A DNA stretch of 64,000 nucleotides from JASGIT01 sp047601665 (GCA_047601665.1 JASGIT010000001.1:2728001-2792000); one strand, 5' to 3'; counted from the stretch's first letter, positions 26,562-37,950 are shown. Program-made: numbers and translations. Notes: a model not told the origin generated them from the sequence alone.

Positions 26562-29500
26562 AGCAGGGCGGTTTCAACCTTTCCAAATGGGCGCTGGACC
26601 ACCCCGCGCTTACGCGCTACCTGATGGTGGTGCTCATGCTGCTGGGCTTCGCGGCCTACTTCCAGCTCGGGCAGGACGAAGACCCGCCCTTCACCTTCCG
26701 CGCCATGGTGGTGCGCACCTACTGGCCCGGCGCCACGGCGCAGCAGGTGGCCGAGCAGGTCACCGACAAGCTCGAACGCACGCTGCAGGAGGTGCCCTAC
26801 GCCGACAAGCTCCGCAGCTACAGCAAGCCCGGCGAGTCGCAGATCATCTTCCAGATCAAGGACTCGTCGCGCCCCGGCGACGTGCCCAACGTCTGGTACA
26901 CCGTGCGCAAGAAGATCGGCGACATGCGCTACACCCTGCCGCAGGGCGTGCAGGGCCCGTTCTTCAACGACGACTTCGGCGACGTGTACGGCGTGATCTA
27001 CGCGCTGGAGGCCGACGGCTTCAGCTACGCCGAACTCAAGGTGTTCGCCGACGACGTGCGCCAGAAGCTGCTGCGCGTGCCCGACGTGGCCAAGGTCGAC
27101 CAGTTCGGCGTGCAGGACGAAAAGCTGTTCATCGAAATCTCGCAGAAGCGCCTGGCGCAACTGGGGCTGGACATGAACCAGGTGCTCGCGCAACTGGGCC
27201 AGCAGAACGCGGTCGAGAGCGCGGGCGCGGTGCAGACGCCGCTGGACCAGGTGCAGGTGCGCGTGGGTGGCCAGTTCGGCGGGCCCGAGGCGCTGCGCGC
27301 CATGCCGATCCGCGGCGCGTCGGGCGCGCAGTTGCGGCTCGGTGACATCGCCGAGGTCAAGCGCGGCTACGTCGACCCACCGTCCGTGAAGGTGCGCCAC
27401 GAGGGGCAGGAGGTGATTGCCCTGGGCGTCTCCATGGCCAAGGGCGGCGACATCATCGCGCTCGGCAAGGCGCTGCACGAAGCCACCACGCAGATCGGGA
27501 AGACCCTGCCCGCCGGCGTGCGGCTGGTGAACGTGCAGGACCAGCCCCAGGCCGTGTCCAGTTCGGTCAACGAATTCGTGCACGTGCTGATCGAGGCCGT
27601 GGTCATCGTGCTGGCCGTGAGCTTCGTCAGCCTGGGCCTGCACCAGCGCCCGGGCCGCCACCCACTGTGGAAGCGCTACACGCTGGACGTGCGGCCCGGC
27701 CTGGTCGTGGGCATCACCATTCCGCTGGTGCTGGCCGTCACCTTCCTGGCCATGTGGTACTGGAACATCGGCCTGCACAAGATCTCGCTCGGCTCGCTGA
27801 TCATCGCGCTGGGGCTGCTGGTGGACGACGCCATCATCGCCGTCGAGATGATGGTGCGCAAAATGGAAGAGGGCTACGACAAGGTGCGCGCCGCCACCTT
27901 CGCCTACGAGATCACGGCCATGCCCATGCTCACGGGCACGCTGATCACGGCGGCGGGCTTCCTGCCCATCGGCATCGCCAAATCGACCGTGGGCGAATAC
28001 ACCTTCGCCATCTTCGCGGTCACGGTGATCGCGCTGGTGCTGTCGTGGCTGGTGTCGGTGTACTTCGTGCCCTACCTGGGCACGCTGCTGCTCAAGGTGC
28101 CGCCGCACGCGCAAGAAGTGGCCGAGGGGCACGACAGCCCGCACGAAATGTTCGACTCGCCCTTCTACGCCACCTTCCGCCGCATGGTGGACTGGTGCGT
28201 GGAGCACCGCTGGCTCACCATCGGCGCCACCCTGCTCACGTTCGCGCTGGGCATCGTCGGCATGGGTAAGGTGCAGCAGCAGTTCTTCCCCGATTCGAGC
28301 CGGCTCGAGATCATGGTGGACATCTGGTTCCCCGAGGGTACGGCCTTCGCCGCCAACGAGGAGGTCACGCGCCGCGTGGAAAAGCGCCTGATGGACGAAC
28401 CCGGCGTGCGCACCGTCAGCACCTGGGTCGGCTCGGGCGTGCCGCGCTTCTACCTGCCGCTGGACCAGGTCTTCCCGCAGAGCAACGTGTCGCAGTTCAT
28501 CGTGCTGCCGCAGGACCTGAAGACGCGCGAGAAGCTGCGCGTGGCGCTGCCCGGCCTGCTGGCGCAGGAATTCCCCGAAGTGCGCGCCCGCGTCAAGCTG
28601 CTGCCCAACGGCCCGCCCGTGCCGTACCCGGTGCAGTTCCGCGTGGTCGGCCCCGACCCGCAGGTGCTGCGCGCCCGCGCCGACGAGGTCAAGGCCGTGC
28701 TGCGCGCCAGCCCCGACATGCGCGGCGTGAACGACAACTGGAACGAGTCCGTCAAGGTGCTGCGCCTGGACATCGACCAGGACAAGGCGCGCGCCCTGGG
28801 CGTCACCAGCCAGTCCATCGCCCAGGCCACGCGCACCACGCTGTCGGGCGTCACCGTGGGCCAGTACCGCGAGGGCGACAAGCTCATCGACATCGTGCTG
28901 CGCCAGCCCAAGGACGAGCGCGACGCGATCACCGACATCGCCAACGCCTACCTGCCCACGGCCACGGGCCGCGCCATCCCGCTGCTGCAGATCGCCAAGC
29001 CCCGGTTCACCTGGGAGCCCGGCGTGATGTGGCGCGAGAACCGCGACTACGCCATCACCGTGCAGGGCGACGTGACCGAGGGCCTGCAGGGCGCCACGGT
29101 GACCAACGCGCTGCTGCCGAAGCTGCGCGAACTCGAAGCGAAGTGGCGCGCCGCGGGCGAGGCGGCCTACGGCATCCAGGTCGCGGGCGCGGTGGAGGAA
29201 AGCTCCAAGGGCTCGGCCTCCATCGCGGCGGGCGTGCCCATCATGCTGTTCATCACCTTCACGCTGCTCATGCTGCAGCTGCAGAGCTTCAGCCGCGCCA
29301 TGCTGGTGTTCCTGACCGGGCCGCTGGGCATCGCTGGCGTGGCCATGGCGCTGCTGGCGCTGGGGCGTCCGTTCGGCTTCGTGGCGCTGCTGGGGGTGGT
29401 CGCGCTCATGGGCATGATCCAGCGCAACTCGGTCATCCTCATCGACCAGATCGAGCAGGACCGCGCGCGCGGCGTGCCCACGTGGGACGCCATCGTCGAA

Positions 29501-29710
29501 TCGGCGGTGCGCCGCCTGCGCCCCATCGTGCTCACGGCGGCGGCGGCGGTGCTGGCCATGATCCCGCTCTCGCGCAGCGTGTTCTGGGGGCCGATGGCCG
29601 TGGCGATCATGGGCGGCCTCATCGTGGCCACCGTGCTCACGCTGCTCGCGCTGCCCGCCATGTACGCCGCATGGTTCCGCGTGCGCAGAGGGCCTTCGCA
29701 GGCAGGTTAA
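26558..29710 (+). CDS. RND-family efflux pump, inner-membrane transporter
   Basis: 1050 residues, usual for hydrophobe/amphiphile RND pumps. First helix ALTRYLMVVLMLLGFAAYFQ; periplasmic porter domains at ~45-330 and ~560-850; helix-4 block IALGLLVDDAIIAVEMMVRK with the paired aspartates of the proton relay; helices ~850-1040 ending LTLLALPAMYAAWF. It resembles the VmeI/MexF-like group more than metal CzcA pumps, since two acidic residues rather than the CzcA pattern occur in helix 4. Drug range unknown. Operon with the adaptor; ends 18 bases before tRNA-Leu. Confidence 0.92.
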   Translation: MKQGGFNLSKWALDHPALTRYLMVVLMLLGFAAYFQLGQDEDPPFTFRAMVVRTYWPGATAQQVAEQVTDKLERTLQEVPYADKLRSYSKPGESQIIFQIKDSSRPGDVPNVWYTVRKKIGDMRYTLPQGVQGPFFNDDFGDVYGVIYALEADGFSYAELKVFADDVRQKLLRVPDVAKVDQFGVQDEKLFIEISQKRLAQLGLDMNQVLAQLGQQNAVESAGAVQTPLDQVQVRVGGQFGGPEALRAMPIRGASGAQLRLGDIAEVKRGYVDPPSVKVRHEGQEVIALGVSMAKGGDIIALGKALHEATTQIGKTLPAGVRLVNVQDQPQAVSSSVNEFVHVLIEAVVIVLAVSFVSLGLHQRPGRHPLWKRYTLDVRPGLVVGITIPLVLAVTFLAMWYWNIGLHKISLGSLIIALGLLVDDAIIAVEMMVRKMEEGYDKVRAATFAYEITAMPMLTGTLITAAGFLPIGIAKSTVGEYTFAIFAVTVIALVLSWLVSVYFVPYLGTLLLKVPPHAQEVAEGHDSPHEMFDSPFYATFRRMVDWCVEHRWLTIGATLLTFALGIVGMGKVQQQFFPDSSRLEIMVDIWFPEGTAFAANEEVTRRVEKRLMDEPGVRTVSTWVGSGVPRFYLPLDQVFPQSNVSQFIVLPQDLKTREKLRVALPGLLAQEFPEVRARVKLLPNGPPVPYPVQFRVVGPDPQVLRARADEVKAVLRASPDMRGVNDNWNESVKVLRLDIDQDKARALGVTSQSIAQATRTTLSGVTVGQYREGDKLIDIVLRQPKDERDAITDIANAYLPTATGRAIPLLQIAKPRFTWEPGVMWRENRDYAITVQGDVTEGLQGATVTNALLPKLRELEAKWRAAGEAAYGIQVAGAVEESSKGSASIAAGVPIMLFITFTLLMLQLQSFSRAMLVFLTGPLGIAGVAMALLALGRPFGFVALLGVVALMGMIQRNSVILIDQIEQDRARGVPTWDAIVESAVRRLRPIVLTAAAAVLAMIPLSRSVFWGPMAVAIMGGLIVATVLTLLALPAMYAAWFRVRRGPSQAG

Positions 29711-29728
29711 AATCCTGGGTTTGACCTC

Positions 29729-29816
29729 GCGCGGGTGGCGAAATTGGTAGACGCACCAGGTTTAGGTCCTGACGCCCGCAAGGGTGTGGGGGTTCGAGTC
29801 CCCCCCCCGCGCACCA
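29729..29816 (+). tRNA. tRNA-Leu(UAG)
   Basis: 88 bases including an encoded CCA (29814-29816). Acceptor arms GCGCGGG and CCCGCGC pair fully; anticodon loop TTTAGGT gives TAG; long variable arm (GCCC-GCAA-GGGT); T-loop TTCGAGT. Two blemishes: the first anticodon-stem pair is C-A, and the C-run at 29800-29808 has one base more than the T-stem plus acceptor need. Confidence 0.93.
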
Positions 29817-29878
29817 CATCAGTGAGAGACCAGCAAGGCATCCCCGCCTTAGCCGATAAGTAGGACAGTAGGAACACC

Positions 29879-31192
29879 ATGGCCGTTACCGTTGAAACCC
29901 TTGAAAAGCTCGAGCGCAAGATCACGCTGAGCCTGCCCATCGCCACCATCCAGACCGAAGTGGACGCCCGCCTCAAGCGCCTGGCCCGCACCGTGAAGAT
30001 GGACGGCTTCCGCCCCGGCAAGGTGCCCATGAACGTGGTGGCCCAGCGCTACGGCTATTCCGTGCAGTACGAAGTGCTGAACGACAAGGTGGGCGAGGCC
30101 TTCGCCCAGGCCGCCAACGAAGCCAAGCTGCGCGTGGCCGGCCAGCCCCGCATCTCCGAGAAGGACGGCGCGCCCGAAGGCCAGGTGACCTTCGACGCCG
30201 TTTTTGAAGTGTTCCCTGACGTCAAGATCGCCGACCTGGCCGGCGCCGAAGTCGAGCGCCTGTCCTCCGACGTGACCGACGAAGCCATCGACAAGACCGT
30301 GGACATCCTGCGCAAGCAGCGCCGTACCTTCGCCCAGCGCGCCCTGACGGCCCCCGCCGAAGACGGCGACCGCGTGACCGTGGACTTCGAAGGCAAGATC
30401 GACGGCGAGCCCTTCGAGGGCGGCAAGGCCGAGGACTTCCAGTTCCTGGTCGGCGAAGGCCAGATGCTCAAGGAATTCGAAGACGCCGTGCGCGGCATGA
30501 AGTCGGGCGAGAGCAAGACCTTCCCGCTGGCCTTCCCCGCCGATTACCACGGCAAGGACGTGGCCGGCAAGACCGCCGACTTCCTGGTCACGATCAAGAA
30601 GATCGAGGCCTCGCACCTGCCCGAGGTGAACGAGCAGTTCGCCAAGTCGCTGGGCATTGCCGACGGCACGGTCGAGGGCCTGCGCGCCGACATCAAGAAG
30701 AACCTGGAGCGCGAAGTCAAGTTCCGCCTCATGGCCCGCAACAAGCAGGCCGTGATGGAAGCGCTGCTCGCCAAGGCCGAGCTGGACCTGCCCAATGCCG
30801 CCGTGCAGAGTGAAATCGACCGCCTGCTCGATGGCGCGCGCGCCGAGATGAAGCAGCGCGGCATCAAGGACGCCGACAAGGCCGAAGTCCCCGACGACGT
30901 GGTCCGCCCCCAGGCCGAGCGCCGCGTGCGCCTGGGCCTGGTGGTGGCCGAGCTGGTGCGCGCCAACGAACTGCAGGCCAAGCCCGAGCAGCTCAAGGCC
31001 CACATCGACGAGCTGGCCGCCAGCTACGAGAAGCCCGAAGACGTGGTGCGTTGGTACTTCAGCGACCGCCAGCGCCTGGCCGAGGCCGAAGCCGTGGTGG
31101 TCGAGAACAACGTCACCGACTTCGTGCTCGGCAAGGCCAAGGTCATCGACAAGGCCGTCACCTTTGAAGAACTGATGGGCCAGCAGGGCTGA
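29879..31192 (+). CDS. tig: Trigger factor
   Basis: 437-residue ribosome-associated chaperone and peptidyl-prolyl isomerase. The ribosome-binding signature is GFRPGKVPMNVVAQRYG (residues ~42-58); the FKBP-like PPIase domain occupies ~150-245 (EDGDRVTVDFEGKIDGEPFE, FPADYHGKDVAGKTADFLV); the rest is the helical substrate cradle. It is followed by clpP, clpX and lon, the conserved protein-folding and proteolysis cluster of proteobacteria. Confidence 0.96.
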   Translation: MAVTVETLEKLERKITLSLPIATIQTEVDARLKRLARTVKMDGFRPGKVPMNVVAQRYGYSVQYEVLNDKVGEAFAQAANEAKLRVAGQPRISEKDGAPEGQVTFDAVFEVFPDVKIADLAGAEVERLSSDVTDEAIDKTVDILRKQRRTFAQRALTAPAEDGDRVTVDFEGKIDGEPFEGGKAEDFQFLVGEGQMLKEFEDAVRGMKSGESKTFPLAFPADYHGKDVAGKTADFLVTIKKIEASHLPEVNEQFAKSLGIADGTVEGLRADIKKNLEREVKFRLMARNKQAVMEALLAKAELDLPNAAVQSEIDRLLDGARAEMKQRGIKDADKAEVPDDVVRPQAERRVRLGLVVAELVRANELQAKPEQLKAHIDELAASYEKPEDVVRWYFSDRQRLAEAEAVVVENNVTDFVLGKAKVIDKAVTFEELMGQQG

Positions 31193-31212
31193 TCGCCAGG
31201 TTTTTCCCGGAT

Positions 31213-31240
31213 GGGGCTTGTGCCGGCAGGCACAGGCCCC
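31213..31240 (+). terminator. Hairpin between tig and clpP
   Basis: GGGGCTTGTGCC and GGCACAGGCCCC form a strong stem with a GGCA loop, followed by AATTCATTT rather than a pure T-run, so it may be a weak terminator or an mRNA-stabilising hairpin before clpP. Confidence 0.5.
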
Positions 31241-31285
31241 AATTCATTTCTGGCTACAGTACCCCTCTCAGATTTGGAGCAACAC

Positions 31286-31894
31286 ATGAGCGCACTGGAA
31301 ACGCAGGCCCTGGGCATGGTCCCCATGGTCATCGAGCAGTCGGGCCGCGGCGAGCGGTCCTACGACATTTATTCGCGCCTGCTCAAGGAGCGCGTGGTTT
31401 TCCTGGTCGGCGAAGTCAATGACCAGACCGCCAACCTCGTGGTGGCGCAGCTGCTGTTCCTGGAAAGCGAAAACCCCGACAAGGACATTTCGTTCTACAT
31501 CAACTCCCCCGGCGGCAGCGTGACGGCAGGCATGGCCATCTACGACACCATGCAGTTCATCAAGCCCGACGTGTCCACGCTGTGCTGCGGCTTCGCGGCC
31601 AGCATGGGCGCTTTCCTGCTCGCGGCGGGGGCCAAGGGCAAGCGCTTCTCGCTGCCCAACAGCAAGATCATGATCCACCAGGTGCTGGGCGGCGCGCGCG
31701 GCCAGGCGACCGACATCGAAATCCATGCGCGCGACATCCTGCGCACCAAGGACCAGATGAACCGCATCCTGGCCGAACGCACGGGCCAGCCGATTGAAAA
31801 AGTGAAGGCCGACACCGAGCGCGACTACTTCATGACCGCCGACGAAGCCAAGGACTACGGCATCGTCGACGAGGTAATCGCCAAGCGTCCCTGA
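31286..31894 (+). CDS. clpP: ATP-dependent Clp protease proteolytic subunit
   Basis: 202 residues from the ATG at 31286, chosen because TTGGAG lies 8 bases upstream and the family start (SALETQALGMVPMVIEQSGR) follows. Serine protease: nucleophile in GFAASMGAFLLAAGAKGKR, histidine in SKIMIHQVLGGARGQA, aspartate in the C-terminal DTERDYFM region. Forms the tetradecameric barrel that works with ClpX, encoded next. Confidence 0.96.
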   Translation: MSALETQALGMVPMVIEQSGRGERSYDIYSRLLKERVVFLVGEVNDQTANLVVAQLLFLESENPDKDISFYINSPGGSVTAGMAIYDTMQFIKPDVSTLCCGFAASMGAFLLAAGAKGKRFSLPNSKIMIHQVLGGARGQATDIEIHARDILRTKDQMNRILAERTGQPIEKVKADTERDYFMTADEAKDYGIVDEVIAKRP

Positions 31895-31914
31895 CAACGT
31901 GTTTTGAGCTTTAC

Positions 31915-31950
31915 AAAGCGGCGTTTTTCCGAGTCGGGAAGCGCCGCTTT
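31915..31950 (+). terminator. Long hairpin between clpP and clpX
   Basis: AAAGCGGCG pairs with CGCCGCTTT, with a further inner TTTCCGA/TCGGGAA stem. No T-run follows the outer stem on the plus strand, so its job may be mRNA processing or partial termination between clpP and clpX. Confidence 0.5.
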
Positions 31951-31998
31951 CGTTTGGCTATCATCAAGCCGACATTTTTCCCCCGACAAGGCAACCGA

Positions 31999-33267
31999 AT
32001 GGCCGAGAAAAAAGGCTCCTCCAGCGAGAAAACCCTCTACTGCTCCTTCTGCGGCAAAAGCCAGCACGAGGTCAAAAAGCTGATCGCAGGCCCCTCCGTC
32101 TTCATCTGCGAAGCCTGCATCGAGCTCTGCAACGAGGTCATGCGCGAGGAACTGCCCGCCGCCGGCATCGCCCAGGCCGCGCGCGGCGACTTGCCCACGC
32201 CCGCCGAGATCAAGGCCAACCTCGACAACTACGTCATCGGCCAGGACAAGGCCAAGCGCACGCTGGCCGTGGCCGTCTACAACCACTACAAGCGCCTGCG
32301 CCACAAGGAATCCAATGGCGCCAAGGACGAGGTGGAGCTCTCCAAGAGCAACATCCTGCTGGTCGGCCCCACCGGCTCGGGCAAGACGCTGCTGGCGCAA
32401 ACCCTGGCGCGGATGCTCAACGTGCCCTTCGTCATGGCCGACGCCACCACGCTCACCGAAGCCGGTTACGTCGGCGAGGACGTGGAAAACATCATCAGCA
32501 AGCTGCTGCAAAGCTGCAACTACGAGGTGGAGCGCGCCCAGCGCGGCATCGTCTACATCGACGAAATCGACAAGATCAGCCGCAAGAGCGACAACCCCAG
32601 CATCACGCGCGACGTGTCGGGCGAGGGCGTGCAGCAGGCGCTGCTCAAGCTCATCGAAGGCACCATGGCCAGCGTGCCCCCGCAGGGCGGGCGCAAGCAC
32701 CCGAACCAGGACTTCCTGCAGATCGACACGACCAACATCCTGTTCATCTGCGGCGGCGCGTTCGCGGGGCTGGAAAAGGTGATCGAAAACCGCACCGAAG
32801 CCTCCGGCATCGGCTTTGGCGCCGCCGTGAAGAGCAAGAAGCAGCGCTCGCTTACCGAAGTGTTCCAGGACATCGAGCCCGAAGACCTGATCAAGTTCGG
32901 CCTCATCCCCGAACTCGTGGGCCGGATGCCTGTGGTCACCGCCCTGGCCGAACTCAGCGAAGACGCGCTGGTGCAAATCCTCACCGAGCCGAAGAACGCC
33001 CTGGTCAAGCAGTACAGCAAGCTGCTGTCGATGGAAGGCGTCGATCTCGAAATCCGCCCCGCCGCGCTGAAGGCCATCGCCCGCAAGGCGCTGGCGCGCA
33101 AGACCGGCGCGCGCGGCCTGCGCTCCATCCTTGAACAGGCGCTGATCGGCACCATGTTCGATCTGCCCAATGCCGCCAACGTGGATAAGGTGGTGGTGGA
33201 CGAATCCACCATCGACGAGAACAAGCCGCCCCTGCTGGTGTACCGCGAGGCGGCCAAGAAAGCCTGA
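31999..33267 (+). CDS. clpX: ATP-dependent Clp protease ATPase subunit
   Basis: 422-residue AAA+ unfoldase. N-terminal zinc-binding domain with four cysteines (YCSFCGKS and FICEACIELC), Walker A GPTGSGKTLLAQTLARM, Walker B IVYIDEIDKISRKSDNPSIT, and the ClpP-contacting loop around IGFGAAVKS. Start at 31999 gives AEKKGSSSEKTLYCSFC as N-terminus. Located 104 bases after clpP, which it serves as substrate-recognition ring. Confidence 0.96.
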   Translation: MAEKKGSSSEKTLYCSFCGKSQHEVKKLIAGPSVFICEACIELCNEVMREELPAAGIAQAARGDLPTPAEIKANLDNYVIGQDKAKRTLAVAVYNHYKRLRHKESNGAKDEVELSKSNILLVGPTGSGKTLLAQTLARMLNVPFVMADATTLTEAGYVGEDVENIISKLLQSCNYEVERAQRGIVYIDEIDKISRKSDNPSITRDVSGEGVQQALLKLIEGTMASVPPQGGRKHPNQDFLQIDTTNILFICGGAFAGLEKVIENRTEASGIGFGAAVKSKKQRSLTEVFQDIEPEDLIKFGLIPELVGRMPVVTALAELSEDALVQILTEPKNALVKQYSKLLSMEGVDLEIRPAALKAIARKALARKTGARGLRSILEQALIGTMFDLPNAANVDKVVVDESTIDENKPPLLVYREAAKKA

Positions 33268-33277
33268 AAGGCCCATC

Positions 33278-35710
<2,433 letters not shown>

Positions 35711-35789
35711 TTTTTCCGAAAGCGCCAAAAAATGCGCTACAATACGATCCATCGCAGCAAACGTTGTACAATGTAAGGCTTCGATAAAT

Positions 35790-35865
35790 GCGGGAATAGC
35801 TCAGTTGGTAGAGCGCAACCTTGCCAAGGTTGAGGTCGAGAGTTCGAGACTCTTTTCCCGCTCCA
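35790..35865 (+). tRNA. tRNA-Gly(GCC)
   Basis: 76 bases with encoded CCA. Acceptor GCGGGAA/TTCCCGC, anticodon stem CAACC/GGTTG with loop TTGCCAA (anticodon GCC), T-loop TTCGAGA. A TACAAT hexamer lies 47-52 bases upstream (35738) and again at 35767, possible -10 boxes. Confidence 0.96.
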
Positions 35866-35873
35866 GATAACGC

Positions 35874-35904
35874 AAAAAAGGGAAGCAGCCGCTTCCCTTT
35901 TTTG
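35874..35904 (+). terminator. Rho-independent terminator between tRNA-Gly and tRNA-Cys
   Basis: A perfect 13-base-pair hairpin, AAAAAAGGGAAGC with GCTTCCCTTTTTT and an AGCC loop. Its A- and T-runs make it work in either direction. Confidence 0.85.
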
Positions 35905-35916
35905 TCAAAAGAGTGC

Positions 35917-35990
35917 GGCGCGATAGCAAAGCGGTTATGCCCCGGATTGCAAATCCGGTTAGACCAGTTCGACTCTGGTTCGCGCCTCCA
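35917..35990 (+). tRNA. tRNA-Cys(GCA)
   Basis: 74 bases with encoded CCA. Acceptor GGCGCGA/TCGCGCC, anticodon stem CCGGA/TCCGG, loop TTGCAAA (anticodon GCA), T-arm ACCAG-TTCGACT-CTGGT. An integrase remnant starts 200 bases downstream, so this tRNA 3' end is a plausible former attachment site, but no second copy of its 3' end was found in the window. Confidence 0.96.
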
Positions 35991-36020
35991 GAAAAATCCT
36001 TATAAATCAACAGCTTGCAG

Positions 36021-36044
36021 AGGCCGCCATCCAGCGGCCTTTTT
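36021..36044 (+). terminator. Terminator after tRNA-Cys
   Basis: AGGCCGC and GCGGCCT arms around CATCCA, followed by TTTTTC. Confidence 0.75.
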
Positions 36045-36189
36045 CATTGGCGCCTCAAAATCGCCTCGCTTGCCCCTCAAAAGGCCTTGTTTGGCACTCG
36101 CCGCGTGTTTAAAACACACTTGGGCGGCATAGTTTTTCCGACCGGATCAGTTCGCTGGGGAGCTTCCAATCACTGGACGCGAGGAACTG

Positions 36190-36330
36190 ATGGCGAACGT
36201 ACGACAAACCCCCAACGGCAACTGGTCGCTCACCGTGCGACATCGACTGCTCCCGAAGCCGATCTACCGAACCTTCGAGGACGAGGAGGCCGCAAACCAC
36301 TACGGCAAGCAGTTGGACTCCTTGCTGTCG
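36190..36330 (+). pseudogene. Tyrosine integrase, N-terminal stub
   Basis: Only ~47 residues of an arm-binding, phage-type integrase N-terminus remain (ANVRQTPNGNWSLTVRHRLL, then FEDEEAANHYGKQLDSLL). The rest is replaced at about 36330 by IS3-family DNA in the opposite orientation; the catalytic domain with its R-H-R-Y residues is gone. Integrases with this N-terminus commonly insert at tRNA genes, which fits the tRNA-Cys 200 bases upstream. It marks the edge of a former genomic island. The identification is from pattern memory, moderately sure. Confidence 0.65.
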
Positions 36331-37054
36331 CGCACAGGCTCTCCCGCAAGTCCCTTGCCCTCCCAAGCCCGCCAGGCCAGGATCTCCCGGTCGCAGCAGT
36401 CCTTGGCGAAGGTGGCTGTGACCGTCTCGCCCGAATCGCACTTGATCTCAAAGCCGTCAGAGCACCAGCGCATGTTGCTCATCGGCACACTAACCTGGCC
36501 ATCGTGAATGCGGCTCGAATGCCGTCGCTTGGGCGCCTTGGGCAACAGCAGTCGATGCCGCGCCATGACCCGGTAGATGCGCTTGTGGTTTAGCGCCTAT
36601 TGACCTTGCGAACGTCGCTCTCGATTGAGCAGCGCACCGGCGCGGCGATAGCCATAGCTGGGCAACTCGGCAATGTGGCGCCGCATGTCGTCCAGCAAGA
36701 GCTCATCCTGGGCCGGAGCTTGGCGATCTCGGCACGGGCGGCTGCCAGTTCCGATGCCGGCACAACGGCCTCGCCTGCACCGACAGCCACCAGCGCGCCT
36801 TCGCGCTCCAGCCGCCGCCAAGTGAACAGCAGGCTGGCAGAGACGCCTTCCTGGCGGGCCACGAGCGACACGCTCATGCCTGGCTCATATGTTTTGCGAA
36901 CCAAGGCAGCCTTCTCGGCAGCCGACCAGCGCCGCCTACGCTGGTCTCGGGTGATGACCTCAATCGTCTCTGTATGCCTAATCATACGCACAGTCCTATG
37001 CCTATCTCGAAGATAAGCGATGGACCGTGTCCGGAGATTCAGGGGGCTATCTCA
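36326..37054 (-). mobile_element. IS3-family (IS2-group) insertion sequence remnant
   Basis: On the minus strand, orfA begins at 36991 (HTETIEVITRDQRRRRWSAA, then EGVSASLLFTWRRLEREGAL) and keeps its helix-turn-helix but is cut after AAARAEIAKL. It is joined by an internal deletion to orfB: DMRRHIAELPSYGYRRAGAL, a TAG stop in frame at about 36597, then MARHRLLLPKAPKRRHSS, NMRWCSDGFEIKCDSGETV, and a break at GEPVRD. The right end looks like a terminal inverted repeat, CCTGAATCTCCGGACACGG read on the minus strand, ending near 37054. The DDE residues of the lost C-terminal part are absent, so it cannot transpose. Confidence 0.8.
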
Positions 37055-37393
37055 GATCCTGACGTCCTGACCATTCACGAACTGGCACAGTTGCTGCGCT
37101 GCGAAGACACAAAGGCTGCGTCGTTGGTTGATCGTGGGGTCTTGCCGGGGCTTAAATTCGGTCGGAGTTGGATCATCCCCAAACGCAGCCTGATCGACAG
37201 ACTCAACACCTTGTCGATCAAGGAAGCTGAGACCCATCGCCAAGCGCTTGAGGGCTCGGCCGCCCCTCGGACTGAGCAAAAGACACCTCCCCAGGAAGTG
37301 CCCCAAGCCCCTTTCAAGCAGCCGAAGCCAGGACGGGTACGTCAGCCTGTGCCGCCACTGCAGAACTACTTTCCAACGCCCATAAGCGCTTAG
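37055..37393 (+). pseudogene. Excisionase-like helix-turn-helix gene, 5' end removed by the IS
   Basis: The open frame reads LTIHELAQLLRCEDTKAASL and VDRGVLPGLKFGRSWIIPKR, a MerR/excisionase-type HTH_17 domain, followed by a proline- and glutamine-rich tail to the stop at 37393. The frame continues backward into the end of the IS, giving possible starts at 36974 or 37001, but these lie in IS sequence, so the original N-terminus has been lost. It probably belonged to the same island as the integrase stub. A fused short product could still be made. Confidence 0.55.
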
Positions 37394-37593
37394 CCAAGTC
37401 TTCTGCACGGAAACTGGAGCTGTCTGAATTTTTGTGTGCAAGGCGCTGCGTAGACTTGTCCACGGCGGCGACGGGCCTTGATTGCTCGGGCGATCTCAGC
37501 AGCGAGCGAAGACTTGCGTTGCATCGCAGCCGCGTCTTCGTAGCCAAGATCGGCATAGACGTTGGTGCTTCCCACTTCGATTTCAGCAGTCAT
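37390..37593 (-). pseudogene. XRE/HigA-type antitoxin, N-terminal fragment
   Basis: Starts TAEIEVGSTNVYADLGYEDA and continues KSSLAAEIARAIKARR, the N-terminal part of XRE-family antitoxins that accompany Gp49-type toxins. After ~42 residues the homology ends, before the DNA-binding helix-turn-helix, and an unrelated tail runs to the stop at 37390. Its ATG overlaps the stop of the toxin fragment upstream (ATGA), the normal toxin-first order of HigBA-like pairs. Confidence 0.6.
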
Positions 37594-37775
37594 TTCACAG
37601 CTCCTTTTGATTGCTTCAGCCAAGTCGCATGATCCGCCTCGGCCAATTTCATCCGTGACTTGAGCAGCTCAATGTCGGCCTTGGGCGTTTCAATTCCCTT
37701 GGTCGATTTTTTCTGAAAGCAATGGAGAACGTAAAGCCAGCCCTGCAACCGCACGGTATACACCGCACGATAGGT
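37590..37775 (-). pseudogene. RelE/HigB (Gp49-type) toxin, C-terminal fragment
   Basis: Too broken for a full reading frame: about 60 codons remain, read from near 37772 as YRAVYTVRLQGWLYVLHCFQ and KKSTKGIETPKADIELLKSR, ending in GAVK. The LYVLHCFQKKSTK core is characteristic of the Gp49-like mRNA interferase C-terminus. The N-terminal half is replaced by IS-derived sequence. With both partners broken, the module is presumably inactive. Confidence 0.6.
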
Positions 37776-37796
37776 TCAGCGAACGCGCCAGTGCCC

Positions 37797-37950
37797 TGGT
37801 CAGTCCTTCGTGAAGGTGGCCGTCACAGTCTGGCCCGAGTCGCACTTAATTTCGAGGCCATCGGAACACCAGCGCAGGTTGCTGCGCGAGACCGCCACGC
37901 GGCCTTCGTGCGTGCGGGCGGACTGGCGTCTGCGTTGGTGCCTTGGACTA
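37797..37950 (-). mobile_element. Second fragment of an IS3-family (IS2-group) orfB
   Basis: The minus strand reads RRRQSARTHEGRVAVSRSNL then RWCSDGLEIKCDSGQTVTAT and FTKD before a stop. It is the same part of orfB as in the remnant at 36.3-37.05 kb but with several differences (for example SRSNLRW against PMSNMRW), so it comes from a related, separate copy. Only ~50 codons remain. Confidence 0.7.
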
